This document shows positions 37,910 through 47,111 of a DNA stretch of 64,000 nucleotides, in pieces; the stretch's first letter is position 1, and each line of letters begins with the position of its first letter. Source of the DNA: Enterobacter oligotrophicus (GTDB lineage: Bacteria; Pseudomonadota; Gammaproteobacteria; Enterobacterales; Enterobacteriaceae); assembly GCF_009176645.1 (NCBI RefSeq), contig NZ_AP019007.1, positions 3,720,001 through 3,784,000 on the forward strand, read 5' to 3'. The notes under the pieces are model-generated. The model was not told the origin of the DNA. It worked only from the letters and a program-made list of their open reading frames with translations, and searched no databases. Made by a program: the position numbers and the translations under genes.

Positions 37910-38664
37910 TGGCCGGATTCGATTTTACCGGCAAAACCGTCTGGGTGACGGGCGCAGGTAAGGGCATTGGTTACGCCACGGCGCTGGCGTTTACCGAGGC
38001 GGGTGCGCAGGTGACCGGGTTCGACCTGGCGTTCCCGCAGGACGATTATCCGTTTGCCACCGAAACGCTGAACGTGGCGGACGCCGCGCAGGTAAACGAG
38101 GTTTGTGGGCGTTTGCTGGCAACGCTTGAGCGCCTGGATGTGCTGGTCAATGCCGCCGGTATCCTGCGTATGGGCGCAACCGATCAGCTCTCGCAGGAGG
38201 ACTGGCAGCAGACGTTTGAGGTTAACGTCGGTGGGGCATTTAACCTGTTCCAGCAGACGATGGGCCAGTTCCGCCGTCAGCAGGGCGGGGCGATTGTGAC
38301 GGTGGCCTCTGACGCGGCCCACACGCCGCGCATTGGCATGAGCGCTTATGGTGCCTCGAAAGCGGCGCTGAAAAGCCTGGCGTTGACCGTCGGGCTGGAG
38401 CTGGCGGGCAGCGGCGTGCGCTGTAATCTGGTATCGCCGGGTTCAACAGACACCGATATGCAGCGCACCCTGTGGAAAAGCGATGATGCGGAACAGTTGC
38501 GTATTCGCGGCTTTGGCGAGCAGTTTAAGCTCGGCATTCCGCTGGGAAAAATTGCCCGTCCGCAGGAGATTGCCAGCACGGTGCTGTTCCTTGCGTCCGA
38601 TGCCGCCAGCCACATTACCCTGCAGGATATTGTGGTGGACGGCGGTTCCACGCTGGGGGCGTAA
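37909..38664 (+). CDS. entA: 2,3-dihydro-2,3-dihydroxybenzoate dehydrogenase
   Basis: EntA (251 residues) is an SDR enzyme making 2,3-dihydroxybenzoate with NAD+. Cofactor motif VTGAGKGIGYATA, NAAG motif, catalytic serine in VTVASDAAH and YGASK with Tyr and Lys. A GTG three bases earlier is possible; the ATG at 37909 is preferred. Confidence 0.96.
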   Translation: MAGFDFTGKTVWVTGAGKGIGYATALAFTEAGAQVTGFDLAFPQDDYPFATETLNVADAAQVNEVCGRLLATLERLDVLVNAAGILRMGATDQLSQEDWQQTFEVNVGGAFNLFQQTMGQFRRQQGGAIVTVASDAAHTPRIGMSAYGASKAALKSLALTVGLELAGSGVRCNLVSPGSTDTDMQRTLWKSDDAEQLRIRGFGEQFKLGIPLGKIARPQEIASTVLFLASDAASHITLQDIVVDGGSTLGA

Positions 38665-39078
<414 letters not shown>

Positions 39079-39091
39079 AACGTGCCAGATT

Positions 39092-39121
39092 GCCGCGTGG
39101 CGCTGCGCTTACCCGGCCTAC
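39092..39121. repeat. Single REP-like unit (entH-cstA)
   Basis: One half element, GTGGCGCTGCGCTTACCCGG, lies after entH without its inverted partner. Confidence 0.7.
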
Positions 39122-39279
39122 AAAACCAAAGTGTGAGTCCGGGAAGTGATCGGCTTAACACTGTGGTGTAAATGTCTGGTTTGACCACACATTATTGCGT
39201 TTCAAAGTTGTTAAATTTTATCCGTTGTTCTAGAAACAAAATGTAACATCTCACTGTTTCACGACAACGGATAACCATT

Positions 39280-41385
39280 ATGAACAACTCAGGGAAATAC
39301 CTTACATGGGCAGTGCTCTCGGTTGTGGGAGCATTTGCCCTGGGCTACATCGCCCTCAACCGGGGGGAGCAGATCAATGCGCTCTGGATCGTCGTTGCCT
39401 CCGTCTGCATTTATCTGATCGCATACCGTTTTTATGGCCGCTATATTGCCAGAAATGTGCTGGGCGTTGACAGTACGCGCATGACGCCCGCCGTGCGTCA
39501 TAACGACGGGCTGGACTACGTGCCGACGGATAAAAAAGTGCTGTTTGGTCACCACTTTGCGGCCATTGCCGGGGCAGGCCCGTTGGTGGGGCCGGTGCTG
39601 GCCGCGCAGATGGGCTATCTGCCGGGAATGATCTGGCTTCTTGCAGGCGTGGTGCTGGCAGGGGCTGTGCAGGACTTTATGGTGCTGTTCGTCTCAACTC
39701 GCCGCGACGGGCGTTCGCTCGGTGAGCTGGTGAGAGAGGAGATGGGGGCGACCGCCGGGGTGATTGCGCTGGTGGCGACCTTTATGATTATGGTCATCAT
39801 CCTTGCGGTGCTGGCGATGATCGTGGTGAAAGCGCTGACCCACAGTCCGTGGGGAACTTACACCGTCGCCTTTACCATTCCGCTGGCGCTGTTTATGGGG
39901 ATCTACATTCGCTATCTGCGTCCGGGACGCATAGGCGAAGTGTCGGTGATTGGCCTGGTATTCCTGGTCTTTGCCATTATCTCCGGCGGCTGGGTGGCGG
40001 AAAGCTCAACCTGGGCCCCGTGGTTTGACTTTACCGGCGTGCAGTTGACCTGGATGCTGGTAGGGTACGGTTTTGTGGCGGCGGTGCTGCCCGTGTGGCT
40101 GCTGCTGGCCCCGCGTGATTACCTTTCCACTTTCCTGAAAATCGGCACTATTGTCGGGCTGGCCATCGGCATTCTGATTATGCGCCCGACGCTGACCATG
40201 CCTGCGCTGACCAAATTCGTTGACGGTACTGGCCCGGTCTGGACCGGTAACCTGTTCCCGTTCCTCTTTATCACCATCGCCTGTGGTGCGGTGTCGGGTT
40301 TCCACGCGCTGATCGCCTCCGGTACGACACCGAAGATGCTGGCCAATGAAAATCAGGCCTGCCTGATTGGTTACGGCGGGATGCTGATGGAGTCCTTCGT
40401 GGCGATTATGGCGCTGGTCTCTGCCTGTGTTATCGATCCGGGCGTTTATTTTGCGATGAACAGTCCGATGGCGGTGCTGGCTCCGGCCGGAACCGTTGAC
40501 GTAGTGGCATCGGCTGCACAGGTTGTGAGCGGCTGGGGCTTTAGCATCACGCCTGAAACGCTAACGCATATCGCCAGTGAAGTGGGCGAGCAGTCGATTA
40601 TCTCGCGTGCGGGCGGTGCGCCGACGCTGGCTGTGGGCATGGCGTATATTCTGCACGGTGCGCTGGGCGGACTGATGGACGTGTCGTTCTGGTATCACTT
40701 CGCCATTCTGTTTGAAGCGCTGTTTATCCTGACGGCGGTGGATGCGGGTACGCGTGCGGCGCGCTTTATGCTGCAGGATCTGCTCGGCGTGATCTCCCCG
40801 AACCTGAAACGTACTGATTCCTTACCCGCTAACCTGCTGGCAACGGCGCTGTGCGTGCTGGCGTGGGGCTATTTCCTGCACCAGGGCGTGGTTGATCCGC
40901 TGGGCGGGATTAATACTCTGTGGCCGCTGTTCGGTATCGCCAACCAGATGCTGGCAGGAATGGCGCTGATGCTTTGTGCCGTGGTGCTGTTTAAAATGAA
41001 GCGTCAGCGTTATGCGTGGGTGGCGTTAGTACCAACCGCATGGCTGCTGATCTGTACGCTGACCGCAGGCTGGCAGAAAGCGTTCAGCCCGGATGCGAAA
41101 GTGGGCTTCCTGGCCATCGCCAACAAGTTCCAGGCGATGATCGACAGCGGGGCTATTCCGCCGCAATACACGGAATCTCAGCTGTCGCAACTGGTGTTTA
41201 ACAACCGTCTGGATGCCGGACTGACCATCTTCTTTATGGTGGTGGTCGTGGTGCTGGCGTTGTATTCTCTGAAGTCTGCACTGGCGGCGCTGAAAGAAGA
41301 CAAGCCGACGGCGAAAGAGACACCGTATGAGCCAATGCCTGAGAACCTGGAAGAGATTGTGACCCAGGCGAAAGGGGCGCATTAA
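39280..41385 (+). CDS. cstA: Carbon-starvation peptide/pyruvate transporter
   Basis: CstA (701 residues) is a large membrane protein with about 17 hydrophobic segments. DYVPTDKKVLFGHHFAAIAGAGPLVGPVLAAQMGY is spread over the typical CstA N-terminal signature. In E. coli it is induced on carbon starvation and imports peptides and pyruvate. No clear CRP site was found upstream, although E. coli cstA is CRP-dependent. ybdD follows after a REP unit and a second repeat. Confidence 0.95.
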   Translation: MNNSGKYLTWAVLSVVGAFALGYIALNRGEQINALWIVVASVCIYLIAYRFYGRYIARNVLGVDSTRMTPAVRHNDGLDYVPTDKKVLFGHHFAAIAGAGPLVGPVLAAQMGYLPGMIWLLAGVVLAGAVQDFMVLFVSTRRDGRSLGELVREEMGATAGVIALVATFMIMVIILAVLAMIVVKALTHSPWGTYTVAFTIPLALFMGIYIRYLRPGRIGEVSVIGLVFLVFAIISGGWVAESSTWAPWFDFTGVQLTWMLVGYGFVAAVLPVWLLLAPRDYLSTFLKIGTIVGLAIGILIMRPTLTMPALTKFVDGTGPVWTGNLFPFLFITIACGAVSGFHALIASGTTPKMLANENQACLIGYGGMLMESFVAIMALVSACVIDPGVYFAMNSPMAVLAPAGTVDVVASAAQVVSGWGFSITPETLTHIASEVGEQSIISRAGGAPTLAVGMAYILHGALGGLMDVSFWYHFAILFEALFILTAVDAGTRAARFMLQDLLGVISPNLKRTDSLPANLLATALCVLAWGYFLHQGVVDPLGGINTLWPLFGIANQMLAGMALMLCAVVLFKMKRQRYAWVALVPTAWLLICTLTAGWQKAFSPDAKVGFLAIANKFQAMIDSGAIPPQYTESQLSQLVFNNRLDAGLTIFFMVVVVVLALYSLKSALAALKEDKPTAKETPYEPMPENLEEIVTQAKGAH

Positions 41386-41392
41386 CCTGTTT

Positions 41393-41424
41393 GCCGGGTG
41401 GCGGCTTCGCCTTACCCGGCCTAC
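41393..41424. repeat. Single REP-like unit (cstA-ybdD)
   Basis: GGTGGCGGCTTCGCCTTACC lies between cstA and ybdD, which are probably cotranscribed; a CCCTCTCCC palindrome follows at once. Confidence 0.75.
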
Positions 41425-41434
41425 ATTCCTTATC

Positions 41435-41469
41435 CCCCTCTCCCTGTGGGAGAGGGCCGGGGTGAGGGA
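41435..41469. repeat. CCCTCTCCC/GGGAGAGGG palindromic repeat
   Basis: The arms CCCTCTCCC and GGGAGAGGG with TGT between them are followed by CCGGGGTGAGGG, as in the copy beside betA. Confidence 0.75.
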
Positions 41470-41488
41470 AACAAACGAGAAATGACCT

Positions 41489-41686
41489 ATGTTCGACACC
41501 CTCTCCAAAGCAGGTAAGTACCTCGGCCAGGCCGCCAAAATGATGATTGGCGTGCCGGATTACGACAACTACGTCGAGCATATGCGCGTCAACCACCCGG
41601 ACCAGACGCCAATGACCTACGAAGAATTTTTCCGTGACCGCCAGGATGCCCGCTACGGCGGCAAGGGCGGGGCGAAGTGCTGTTAA
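41489..41686 (+). CDS. ybdD: YbdD-family small protein, CstA partner
   Basis: The 65-residue product is almost identical to E. coli YbdD (DUF466): [20 protein letters not shown] and the C-terminal [10 protein letters not shown] with two cysteines. YbdD/YjiX proteins accompany CstA-type transporters and are needed for pyruvate uptake by CstA/BtsT. It ends 4 bases into the 3' end of the antitoxin gene on the other strand. Confidence 0.95.
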   Translation: MFDTLSKAGKYLGQAAKMMIGVPDYDNYVEHMRVNHPDQTPMTYEEFFRDRQDARYGGKGGAKCC

Positions 41687-42087
41687 CCCTCTTTCGGTAA
41701 ATAGAGGCTGATCTGTTCCTGTTTACAGCCGTAGATGGCCGCCAGCTTTTCGCGGGTGCGTTTTTGCGGGCGAGAGTCCAGCGCTTCCAGCTGTGACACG
41801 GCGGACTGGCTGATACCGAGTTTGTCTGCCACCTCCTGCTGGGATAACCCGCGCAGGATACGCCACGCGGCCTGCAGGCTGACGTTTTGCCAGGTCATGA
41901 TGCTGCACACTTCGCCGGGCAATTCCACGTTATCCAGACTATCGTGTTCGACCTCAATATCCTCCAGGTCATCGTCGGTTTCGTCGTCAATTTCTGCCAT
42001 CTGTAAAAGCATACGAAAATATTCGTGATAGGGAATAACGACGTACTGCGTTTTCCCGTTATCGTCCTTGATTAGCTGTACAGCCAT
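41683..42087 (-). CDS. XRE-family antitoxin of a RelE-type toxin system
   Basis: The 134-residue product (from [12 protein letters not shown] at 42087) has an acidic N-terminal half beginning like a Phd/YefM-type domain ([15 protein letters not shown]) and a C-terminal helix-turn-helix ([22 protein letters not shown]). It follows the toxin gene and overlaps it by 29 bases, the order found in HigBA-type operons. It should bind the toxin and repress their promoter. Confidence 0.82.
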   Translation of the reverse strand: MAVQLIKDDNGKTQYVVIPYHEYFRMLLQMAEIDDETDDDLEDIEVEHDSLDNVELPGEVCSIMTWQNVSLQAAWRILRGLSQQEVADKLGISQSAVSQLEALDSRPQKRTREKLAAIYGCKQEQISLYLPKEG

Positions 42088-42364
42088 AGTTGGCACTCTC
42101 CTCATGCAGGTAAGTTGTTGAAGTTCTGCGCTTGACGGCCAAAACATAACAATGGTCATCGGGATCGTCCCGAAGCGTATAGATGATGCGGTAATCGCCA
42201 ACGCGTAGCCGGAAATGATTTTCTGTCGTCGATATTTTTTTGATATCGGGCCGGGGAGCCGAGCGGTCATCCAGCCCGGAGAGCTTTATCTCAATGCGGC
42301 GCTGATACCGCTCGTCAATTCTGGAAAATGCCTTTTTGGCACCATTGGACCAGACAATCTTCAT
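42059..42364 (-). CDS. RelE/ParE-family toxin
   Basis: The 101-residue product (from MKIVWSNGAKKAF at 42364) is a RelE-superfamily toxin: KISTTENHFRLRVGDYRIIYTL and the C-terminal VLAVKRRTSTTY carry the family's basic residues. Such toxins cleave mRNA at the ribosome or inhibit gyrase. It comes before the antitoxin in the operon. The pair is placed between ybdD and hcxA, which are neighbours in E. coli, so it was gained here. Confidence 0.84.
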   Translation of the reverse strand: MKIVWSNGAKKAFSRIDERYQRRIEIKLSGLDDRSAPRPDIKKISTTENHFRLRVGDYRIIYTLRDDPDDHCYVLAVKRRTSTTYLHEESANYGCTANQGR

Positions 42365-42503
42365 CCGTACCTCCACTGTACGCCCACACAAAACATAAGG
42401 AAATAATAAGACTATTAGATAAATTCCGAATTTCTAATGGGGTACTGTAGAGCGGAGAAAAACCGTGAGAAAGCGGCAAAACGCGAACCGTCGAGACGGC
42501 TCG

Positions 42504-42532
42504 GAAAGGCCTCTGCCGGGCGACAGAGGCTT
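42504..42532 (-). terminator. Terminator after the SDR gene
   Basis: The stem GCCTCTG/CAGAGGC (42509-42530) lies just beyond the minus-strand SDR gene and is followed on that strand by CTTTCC, a weak T tract. Confidence 0.5.
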
Positions 42533-42547
42533 GCAGAAAATATGCGA

Positions 42548-43291
42548 TCAGGCGTTCAAACCGCCGTCAACGTCCAGCCCCGTGCCGGAGATCTGCCCGG
42601 CGGCCGGGCTTGCGAGGAACGTCACCGCTGCAGCGATATCTTCCGGCTGGCCGTAATGACCCACGGCAATCATCTGGCGCTGGGCTTCAGCCTGCTCGCC
42701 ATCCTCCGGATTCATATCGCTGTTTGTCGGACCCGGATGCACAAGGTTAACGGTAATACCGCGTGGGCCCAGATCGCGCGCCAGACCACGGGTGAGAGAG
42801 TTGAGGGCCGATTTGGTCATCGAATAGACGGCAATGCCCGGCATCGCCACACGGTTTGCCAGACAACTGCCGATGTTAATAATCCGTCCGCCGTCAGACA
42901 TATGCACCAGTGCTTCCTGGATGGCGATCACCACGCCGCGAATATTAACGTTGATAAGGGCGTCGATATCCGCCAGCGTCATGGATTCCAGCGGGCCACC
43001 GCGCGCAATGCCGGCGTTGTTGACCAGAATATCCAGCCCGCCGAGGGTGCGTGCCGCCTGCGTGACGGCATCCTGGATGGCCTGCGCACTGGCACTGTCG
43101 GCCTGTATGGCCTCGCTTTTACGCCCAAGTGCCGTTATCTCGTCGGCGACCATCCTGGCTTTATCCGCGGATTTTTCATACGTAATAACCACATCGGCAC
43201 CGGCGCGTGCCAGCGACAGTGCAATGGCACGACCCAACCCACGGCTGGCACCGGTAACCAGCGCCTTCTTACCTGTTAAATCGATCTGCAT
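42548..43291 (-). CDS. SDR-family oxidoreductase
   Basis: The 247-residue product is a classical short-chain dehydrogenase: cofactor motif VTGASRGLGRAIA, NNAG motif, catalytic serine in IINIGSCLANR and YSMTK. It resembles FabG-like NAD(P)-dependent reductases; the substrate is unknown. It lies alone between the toxin gene and hcxA, with a 15-base palindrome (43312-43326) just before its start. E. coli has no gene here. Confidence 0.82.
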   Translation of the reverse strand: MQIDLTGKKALVTGASRGLGRAIALSLARAGADVVITYEKSADKARMVADEITALGRKSEAIQADSASAQAIQDAVTQAARTLGGLDILVNNAGIARGGPLESMTLADIDALINVNIRGVVIAIQEALVHMSDGGRIINIGSCLANRVAMPGIAVYSMTKSALNSLTRGLARDLGPRGITVNLVHPGPTNSDMNPEDGEQAEAQRQMIAVGHYGQPEDIAAAVTFLASPAAGQISGTGLDVDGGLNA

Positions 43292-43311
43292 GATGACCTC
43301 GTTGCGAGAGT

Positions 43312-43326
43312 GATGAGAATCATCAT
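43312..43326. promoter_or_regulatory. Palindrome, possible Fur box, upstream of SDR gene
   Basis: TGATGAGAATCATCA is a perfect dyad apart from the centre and agrees with 11 of 14 positions of the 7-1-7 Fur consensus. It sits 21 bases before the SDR start. It could instead be the operator of another regulator. Confidence 0.4.
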
Positions 43327-43347
43327 TAGGTATAGACGGTGGGGAGA

Positions 43348-44436
43348 TTAACGGTTGAAGGTTTCCACCTTCTCAAACGCGGCACGCAAAACTTCAGGCG
43401 TTAGCTCAACCGGCAAGTAGTGAATCGACTCCACCGGGCGCAGGGTGTGGGTAATCACCTTGTCCACGTCTTCACGGTTGTCGATGTCGACGTCCAGCTC
43501 GCGAAGCCGGGTCGGCAGGTTAAAGCGCTGATACGCGGCCACCAGCTGTGCCAGCACGTCGTCCTGGCCGAGCAGGGCGCTTTGCACCAGGATGCCGTAG
43601 GCTACTTTGGTGCCGTGCAGGTATTTTTCGGTTTGCGGCAGTACAGTTAACCCGTTGTGCACAGCATGCGCCGCCGCCACGCGGGTGTAGCGCTCGCCCA
43701 GGCCGCCCACCATACCGCCTCCGGCGATAATCGCATCCACCACATCCCTGAATGCCTGTGTCGCTTCGCCGCGCTGCTGGTCAGCCAGCGCTTCCTCGCT
43801 GCGTTCGAGCAGCACGTCACGGATCGCCAGCGCACCGTTGATCCCAAGACGCACCGTCAGCGGCAGGTTTTCAGGTTCTGGAGCCAGTACGACCGCTTCG
43901 TACCATTTCGCCAGCGTATCGCCGATCCCTGCCAGCAGATACTCCGCCGGGGCGTTAAGGATGATTTGCGGCTCCACCAGCACCAGGAAGTTAGCGTCGT
44001 CGAAAATCTCGAACTGCAATGCCTGACCGGCATCGTTATACCAGACGGAGAGTGGCGTCCATGCCGCGCAGGTGGCGGCAATGGTTGGGATAGCGACAAC
44101 CGGTACGCCCAGGCGACGCGCCACCGCTTTGGCGGTATCGAGCAGCGCACCGCCACCAACACCGATAACCACACTGGCATCACTGCCGGATTCGTTCACC
44201 AGATGAGTGACGTCGCGCTCGCTGCAGTGGCCCTTAAACAGCAGATGTTTTGCCCCCGGTGCGTTAAAGCTCTCCGGGAGGAAAGGCCGCGCGCCTTCGA
44301 TTGCACGCTCGCCATAAATCCATACCGCGCGGGAAAGTTGGTCCGAAGCGAAGAAATCATTCAGACGCGCCAGGCTGCCGGGATGAGAGAAGTAGTTCGC
44401 CGGGCCAGGCACGACGCGGATATCGGTGTTGCTCAT
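43348..44436 (-). CDS. hcxA: Hydroxycarboxylate dehydrogenase A
   Basis: HcxA/YbdH (362 residues from MSNTDIRVVPG at 44436) is an iron-type alcohol dehydrogenase/glycerol dehydrogenase-fold enzyme. The nucleotide-binding text is VIGVGGGALLDTAKAVA, and metal-ligand histidines are expected in AAAHAVHNGLTVLPQ and later. The E. coli enzyme reduces 2-oxo acids such as 2-oxobutanoate and oxaloacetate with NADPH. It is divergent from the ribose-type ABC operon. Confidence 0.9.
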   Translation of the reverse strand: MSNTDIRVVPGPANYFSHPGSLARLNDFFASDQLSRAVWIYGERAIEGARPFLPESFNAPGAKHLLFKGHCSERDVTHLVNESGSDASVVIGVGGGALLDTAKAVARRLGVPVVAIPTIAATCAAWTPLSVWYNDAGQALQFEIFDDANFLVLVEPQIILNAPAEYLLAGIGDTLAKWYEAVVLAPEPENLPLTVRLGINGALAIRDVLLERSEEALADQQRGEATQAFRDVVDAIIAGGGMVGGLGERYTRVAAAHAVHNGLTVLPQTEKYLHGTKVAYGILVQSALLGQDDVLAQLVAAYQRFNLPTRLRELDVDIDNREDVDKVITHTLRPVESIHYLPVELTPEVLRAAFEKVETFNR

Positions 44437-44450
44437 GATGTTGTCCTTTT

Positions 44451-44464
44451 TTAGCAAGCGCTAA
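44451..44464. promoter_or_regulatory. Dyad in the hcxA leader
   Basis: TTAGCAAGCGCTAA has five-base arms (TTAGC/GCTAA) and lies 15 bases before hcxA. It could be an operator or part of the leader; no regulator can be assigned. Confidence 0.3.
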
Positions 44465-44471
44465 CCCGATG

Positions 44472-44495
44472 TTATGTCTGGACATCCGGATGGCT
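44472..44495. promoter_or_regulatory. Candidate weak MetJ boxes between hcxA and ABC operon
   Basis: Three adjacent 8-mers, TTATGTCT, GGACATCC and GGATGGCT, each agree with about five of eight positions of the MetJ box AGACGTCT. They are weaker than the boxes at mtnKA and mtnE, and are reported because of the shared neighbourhood. Confidence 0.3.
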
Positions 44496-44578
44496 AATAA
44501 TATTTTGCTTTATCTTATGCCTTTTCCGTTGTTGTCAGTCAACCGGAGCTGTGAAAAATTCGATAAATCAGAAGAGTA

Positions 44579-46099
44579 ATGAAGGATTTAACGCAGATGG
44601 TTTCCAGTCGCCTTGAAATGCGTGGTATCAGCCTGGCCTTTTCCGGCTTTCAGGCATTATCGCGCGTGGACTTCACGTTGACCGGCGGCACCGTACACGC
44701 GCTGACCGGGGCGAACGGCGCGGGGAAATCGACGCTGATGGCGGTGCTGTGTGGCACGCACGATCACTATGAAGGTGAAATTTGCATTAATAACCAGCCG
44801 GTGGCGATCCGCGAGCCGCTCGATGCCAAACGGCTGGGTATTCACCTGGTGCAGCAGGAAGTGGACGTGGCACTCGTGCCGGGTTTAAGCATCGCTGAAA
44901 ACATTATGCTCGATCAGCTGGCGCAGCCGGGGCACCACTACAACTGGCGCGCTGTACGCCAGCAGGCAAGACAGGCGCTGGCACAGCTGGATGTCTCCCT
45001 TGACGTTCGCCGTGCCATCGATAGCTGTACGCTGGCCGAAAAGCAGCAGATTTTGCTGGCACGGGCGCTGTCGCACCACTGCCGTTTTTTAATTCTCGAT
45101 GAGCCGACCGCGCCGCTGGATGCACACGAAAGCGAACGCCTGTTTACCGTGGTAAAACGCCTGCAACAGCAGGGCATCGGCGTGGTGTTTATCTCTCACC
45201 GTATCCACGAGCTGAAAGCCATCTGCGACACCTTAACGGTGCTACGCGACGGCAAGCTGATTGAGTCCGGCCCGATGGCGGATCTCAGCGGCGAAGAGAT
45301 TGTCGAGAAAATGCTCGGCCATGAGCTGAACGACATCTATCCCCCTGCGCGACCGCCGCACAGCGAAGAGACACTGCTGCGGGTGGAAGGGCTGCACGAC
45401 GACGCGCTGCTGAAAGATATCTCACTGCACCTGCGCAAAGGTGAAATTCTTGGCATTGCCGGGCTGGCGGGGGCAGGGAAAACCGAACTTTGTAAGGCGC
45501 TGTTTGGTGCCAGCAAAAGCCGCGTGGAACACGGTGAGCTGAATCATCGGCCCTGGAAACCGCGCGACCCGGCGGACTCGGTGCTGCGCGGGCTGGCGCT
45601 GGTGCCGGAAGAAAGGCGCAAAGAGGGCATTTTTATTGATGAGCCGGTGAGCATGAACCTGGCGGTGGCGGCGGATAACACCTTTTCGCGCTGGAGCCTC
45701 TTCGGCCATCGGCAGGCGTGGCGCTGGGCGGAAGAGGTGATTGCCCGCGTCGGTGTGCGTGCGCGGGGGCCGGGGCAGGTGCTGCGTCGGCTTTCTGGCG
45801 GTAACCAGCAGAAGATCGCCATCGGAAAGTGGTTGCGAAACGACGCCAGCGTGTTGATTTTCGACGAGCCGACCAAAGGCGTGGACGTGAAAGCCAAAAC
45901 CGATCTGTTCCAGCTGATCGACGGCCTGGCGCGCGAGGGCAAAGGGGTGATTTACGCCTCCGGCGAATTTGCTGAACTGGTCGGGCTGTGCGACCGCATC
46001 TGCGTATTGTGGGACGGACGCATCGTGGCGGAAATCGCCGGGGCCGAAGCCCGTGAAGAGACACTACTTTATTATTCAACCGGAGGAACGGCGTCGTGA
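44579..46099 (+). CDS. Sugar-type ABC transporter ATP-binding protein (RbsA-like)
   Basis: The 506-residue product has two fused nucleotide-binding domains as in RbsA/XylG/MglA. The first has Walker A GANGAGKST and a degenerate signature (LAEKQQ); the second has GLAGAGKTE and signature LSGGNQQKIAIG. Such asymmetry is normal in this family. An alternative ATG lies six codons downstream. It overlaps the permease gene by 4 bases. The neighbouring methylthioribose genes suggest a pentose-like ligand, which is an inference. Confidence 0.9.
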   Translation: MKDLTQMVSSRLEMRGISLAFSGFQALSRVDFTLTGGTVHALTGANGAGKSTLMAVLCGTHDHYEGEICINNQPVAIREPLDAKRLGIHLVQQEVDVALVPGLSIAENIMLDQLAQPGHHYNWRAVRQQARQALAQLDVSLDVRRAIDSCTLAEKQQILLARALSHHCRFLILDEPTAPLDAHESERLFTVVKRLQQQGIGVVFISHRIHELKAICDTLTVLRDGKLIESGPMADLSGEEIVEKMLGHELNDIYPPARPPHSEETLLRVEGLHDDALLKDISLHLRKGEILGIAGLAGAGKTELCKALFGASKSRVEHGELNHRPWKPRDPADSVLRGLALVPEERRKEGIFIDEPVSMNLAVAADNTFSRWSLFGHRQAWRWAEEVIARVGVRARGPGQVLRRLSGGNQQKIAIGKWLRNDASVLIFDEPTKGVDVKAKTDLFQLIDGLAREGKGVIYASGEFAELVGLCDRICVLWDGRIVAEIAGAEAREETLLYYSTGGTAS

Positions 46100-47091
46100 G
46101 CAAGGCCCTTTCAGTGACGGCGGCGGAGTCTGGCCGTCAGCAAATTTTCGATTTTCTCTACAAGTGGGGCATGTTGCTGACCGTCGTCGCGCTGGTGGCC
46201 GTCTTTGGCCTGGCGTCGGACAACTTCCTCGATCCGAACAACATCATCAATATTCTGCGCTCGATTGCCATCGTGACGGTGATTGCCATCGGCGTGTCGA
46301 TCTCCCTGACCATTGGCGGGTTTGACCTTTCTGTGGGATCAACCGCGTCGCTGGCGAATGCGCTGGTGATTTCACTTTTCGTCTGGCACGGCTTTGGCAC
46401 CACCGAATCAATTCTGATCACTCTCGCGCTCTGCACGCTGGTGGGGCTGTTTAACGCGTTTCTGATTGTCGTTCTGCGTATTCCGGACATGCTCGCGACG
46501 CTTGCCAGCCTGTTTGTGATCCAGGGTGTGGCGATGACCTACAGCTACGGCGGCTCGATTACCGAGAACATGGTACTGCCGAGCGGCGACATGGCGGAAG
46601 GCACCATTCCGGCGGCGTTCAGCCTGCTGGGGCAGGTGCCGACCATTGTTGTCATCATGCTGGTGGTGACCATTGTGGCGCAGCTTGGACTCTCGCTGAC
46701 GACCCACGGTCGCCGCATGTATGCCATCGGCGGTAATCCGGAAGCGGCGCGGCTTTCTGGCATTCGCACCACGCGTTACAAGGTGGCAGCCTACGTGATT
46801 GCTTCACTGCTGGCGGGGCTGGGCGGCATTTTGCTGGCCTCGCGCATCGGTTCGTCGCAGGTGAATGCGGGCGGCGGCTATCTGATGGACGCGGTGGCAG
46901 CGGCGTGGATTGGCTTTTCGCTGGCCGGTTCCGGTAAACCGAACGCGCTGGGTACGCTGGTGGGGGCGGTCATTCTCGGTGTGCTGTCGAACGGGCTGGT
47001 GATGCTCTCCGTGCCGTATTACGCCATGGACATTATAAAAGGGCTGGTGCTCGCGGTGGCGCTGGCTATTACCTACATACAAAAACGCTGA
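46096..47091 (+). CDS. Sugar-type ABC transporter permease (RbsC-like)
   Basis: The 331-residue product is a BPD_transp_2 family permease with 8-10 membrane segments; TIGGFDLSVGSTASLANAL is the family landmark. It forms the channel for the neighbouring ATPase and binding protein. Confidence 0.9.
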   Translation: MSKALSVTAAESGRQQIFDFLYKWGMLLTVVALVAVFGLASDNFLDPNNIINILRSIAIVTVIAIGVSISLTIGGFDLSVGSTASLANALVISLFVWHGFGTTESILITLALCTLVGLFNAFLIVVLRIPDMLATLASLFVIQGVAMTYSYGGSITENMVLPSGDMAEGTIPAAFSLLGQVPTIVVIMLVVTIVAQLGLSLTTHGRRMYAIGGNPEAARLSGIRTTRYKVAAYVIASLLAGLGGILLASRIGSSQVNAGGGYLMDAVAAAWIGFSLAGSGKPNALGTLVGAVILGVLSNGLVMLSVPYYAMDIIKGLVLAVALAITYIQKR

Positions 47092-47111
47092 CAACACAAC
47101 GGGATATAAAA

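Noticed and set aside
39160..39279. CRP site upstream of cstA
   Set aside because: Expected from E. coli, but no segment fits TGTGAN6TCACA with correct spacing by eye.
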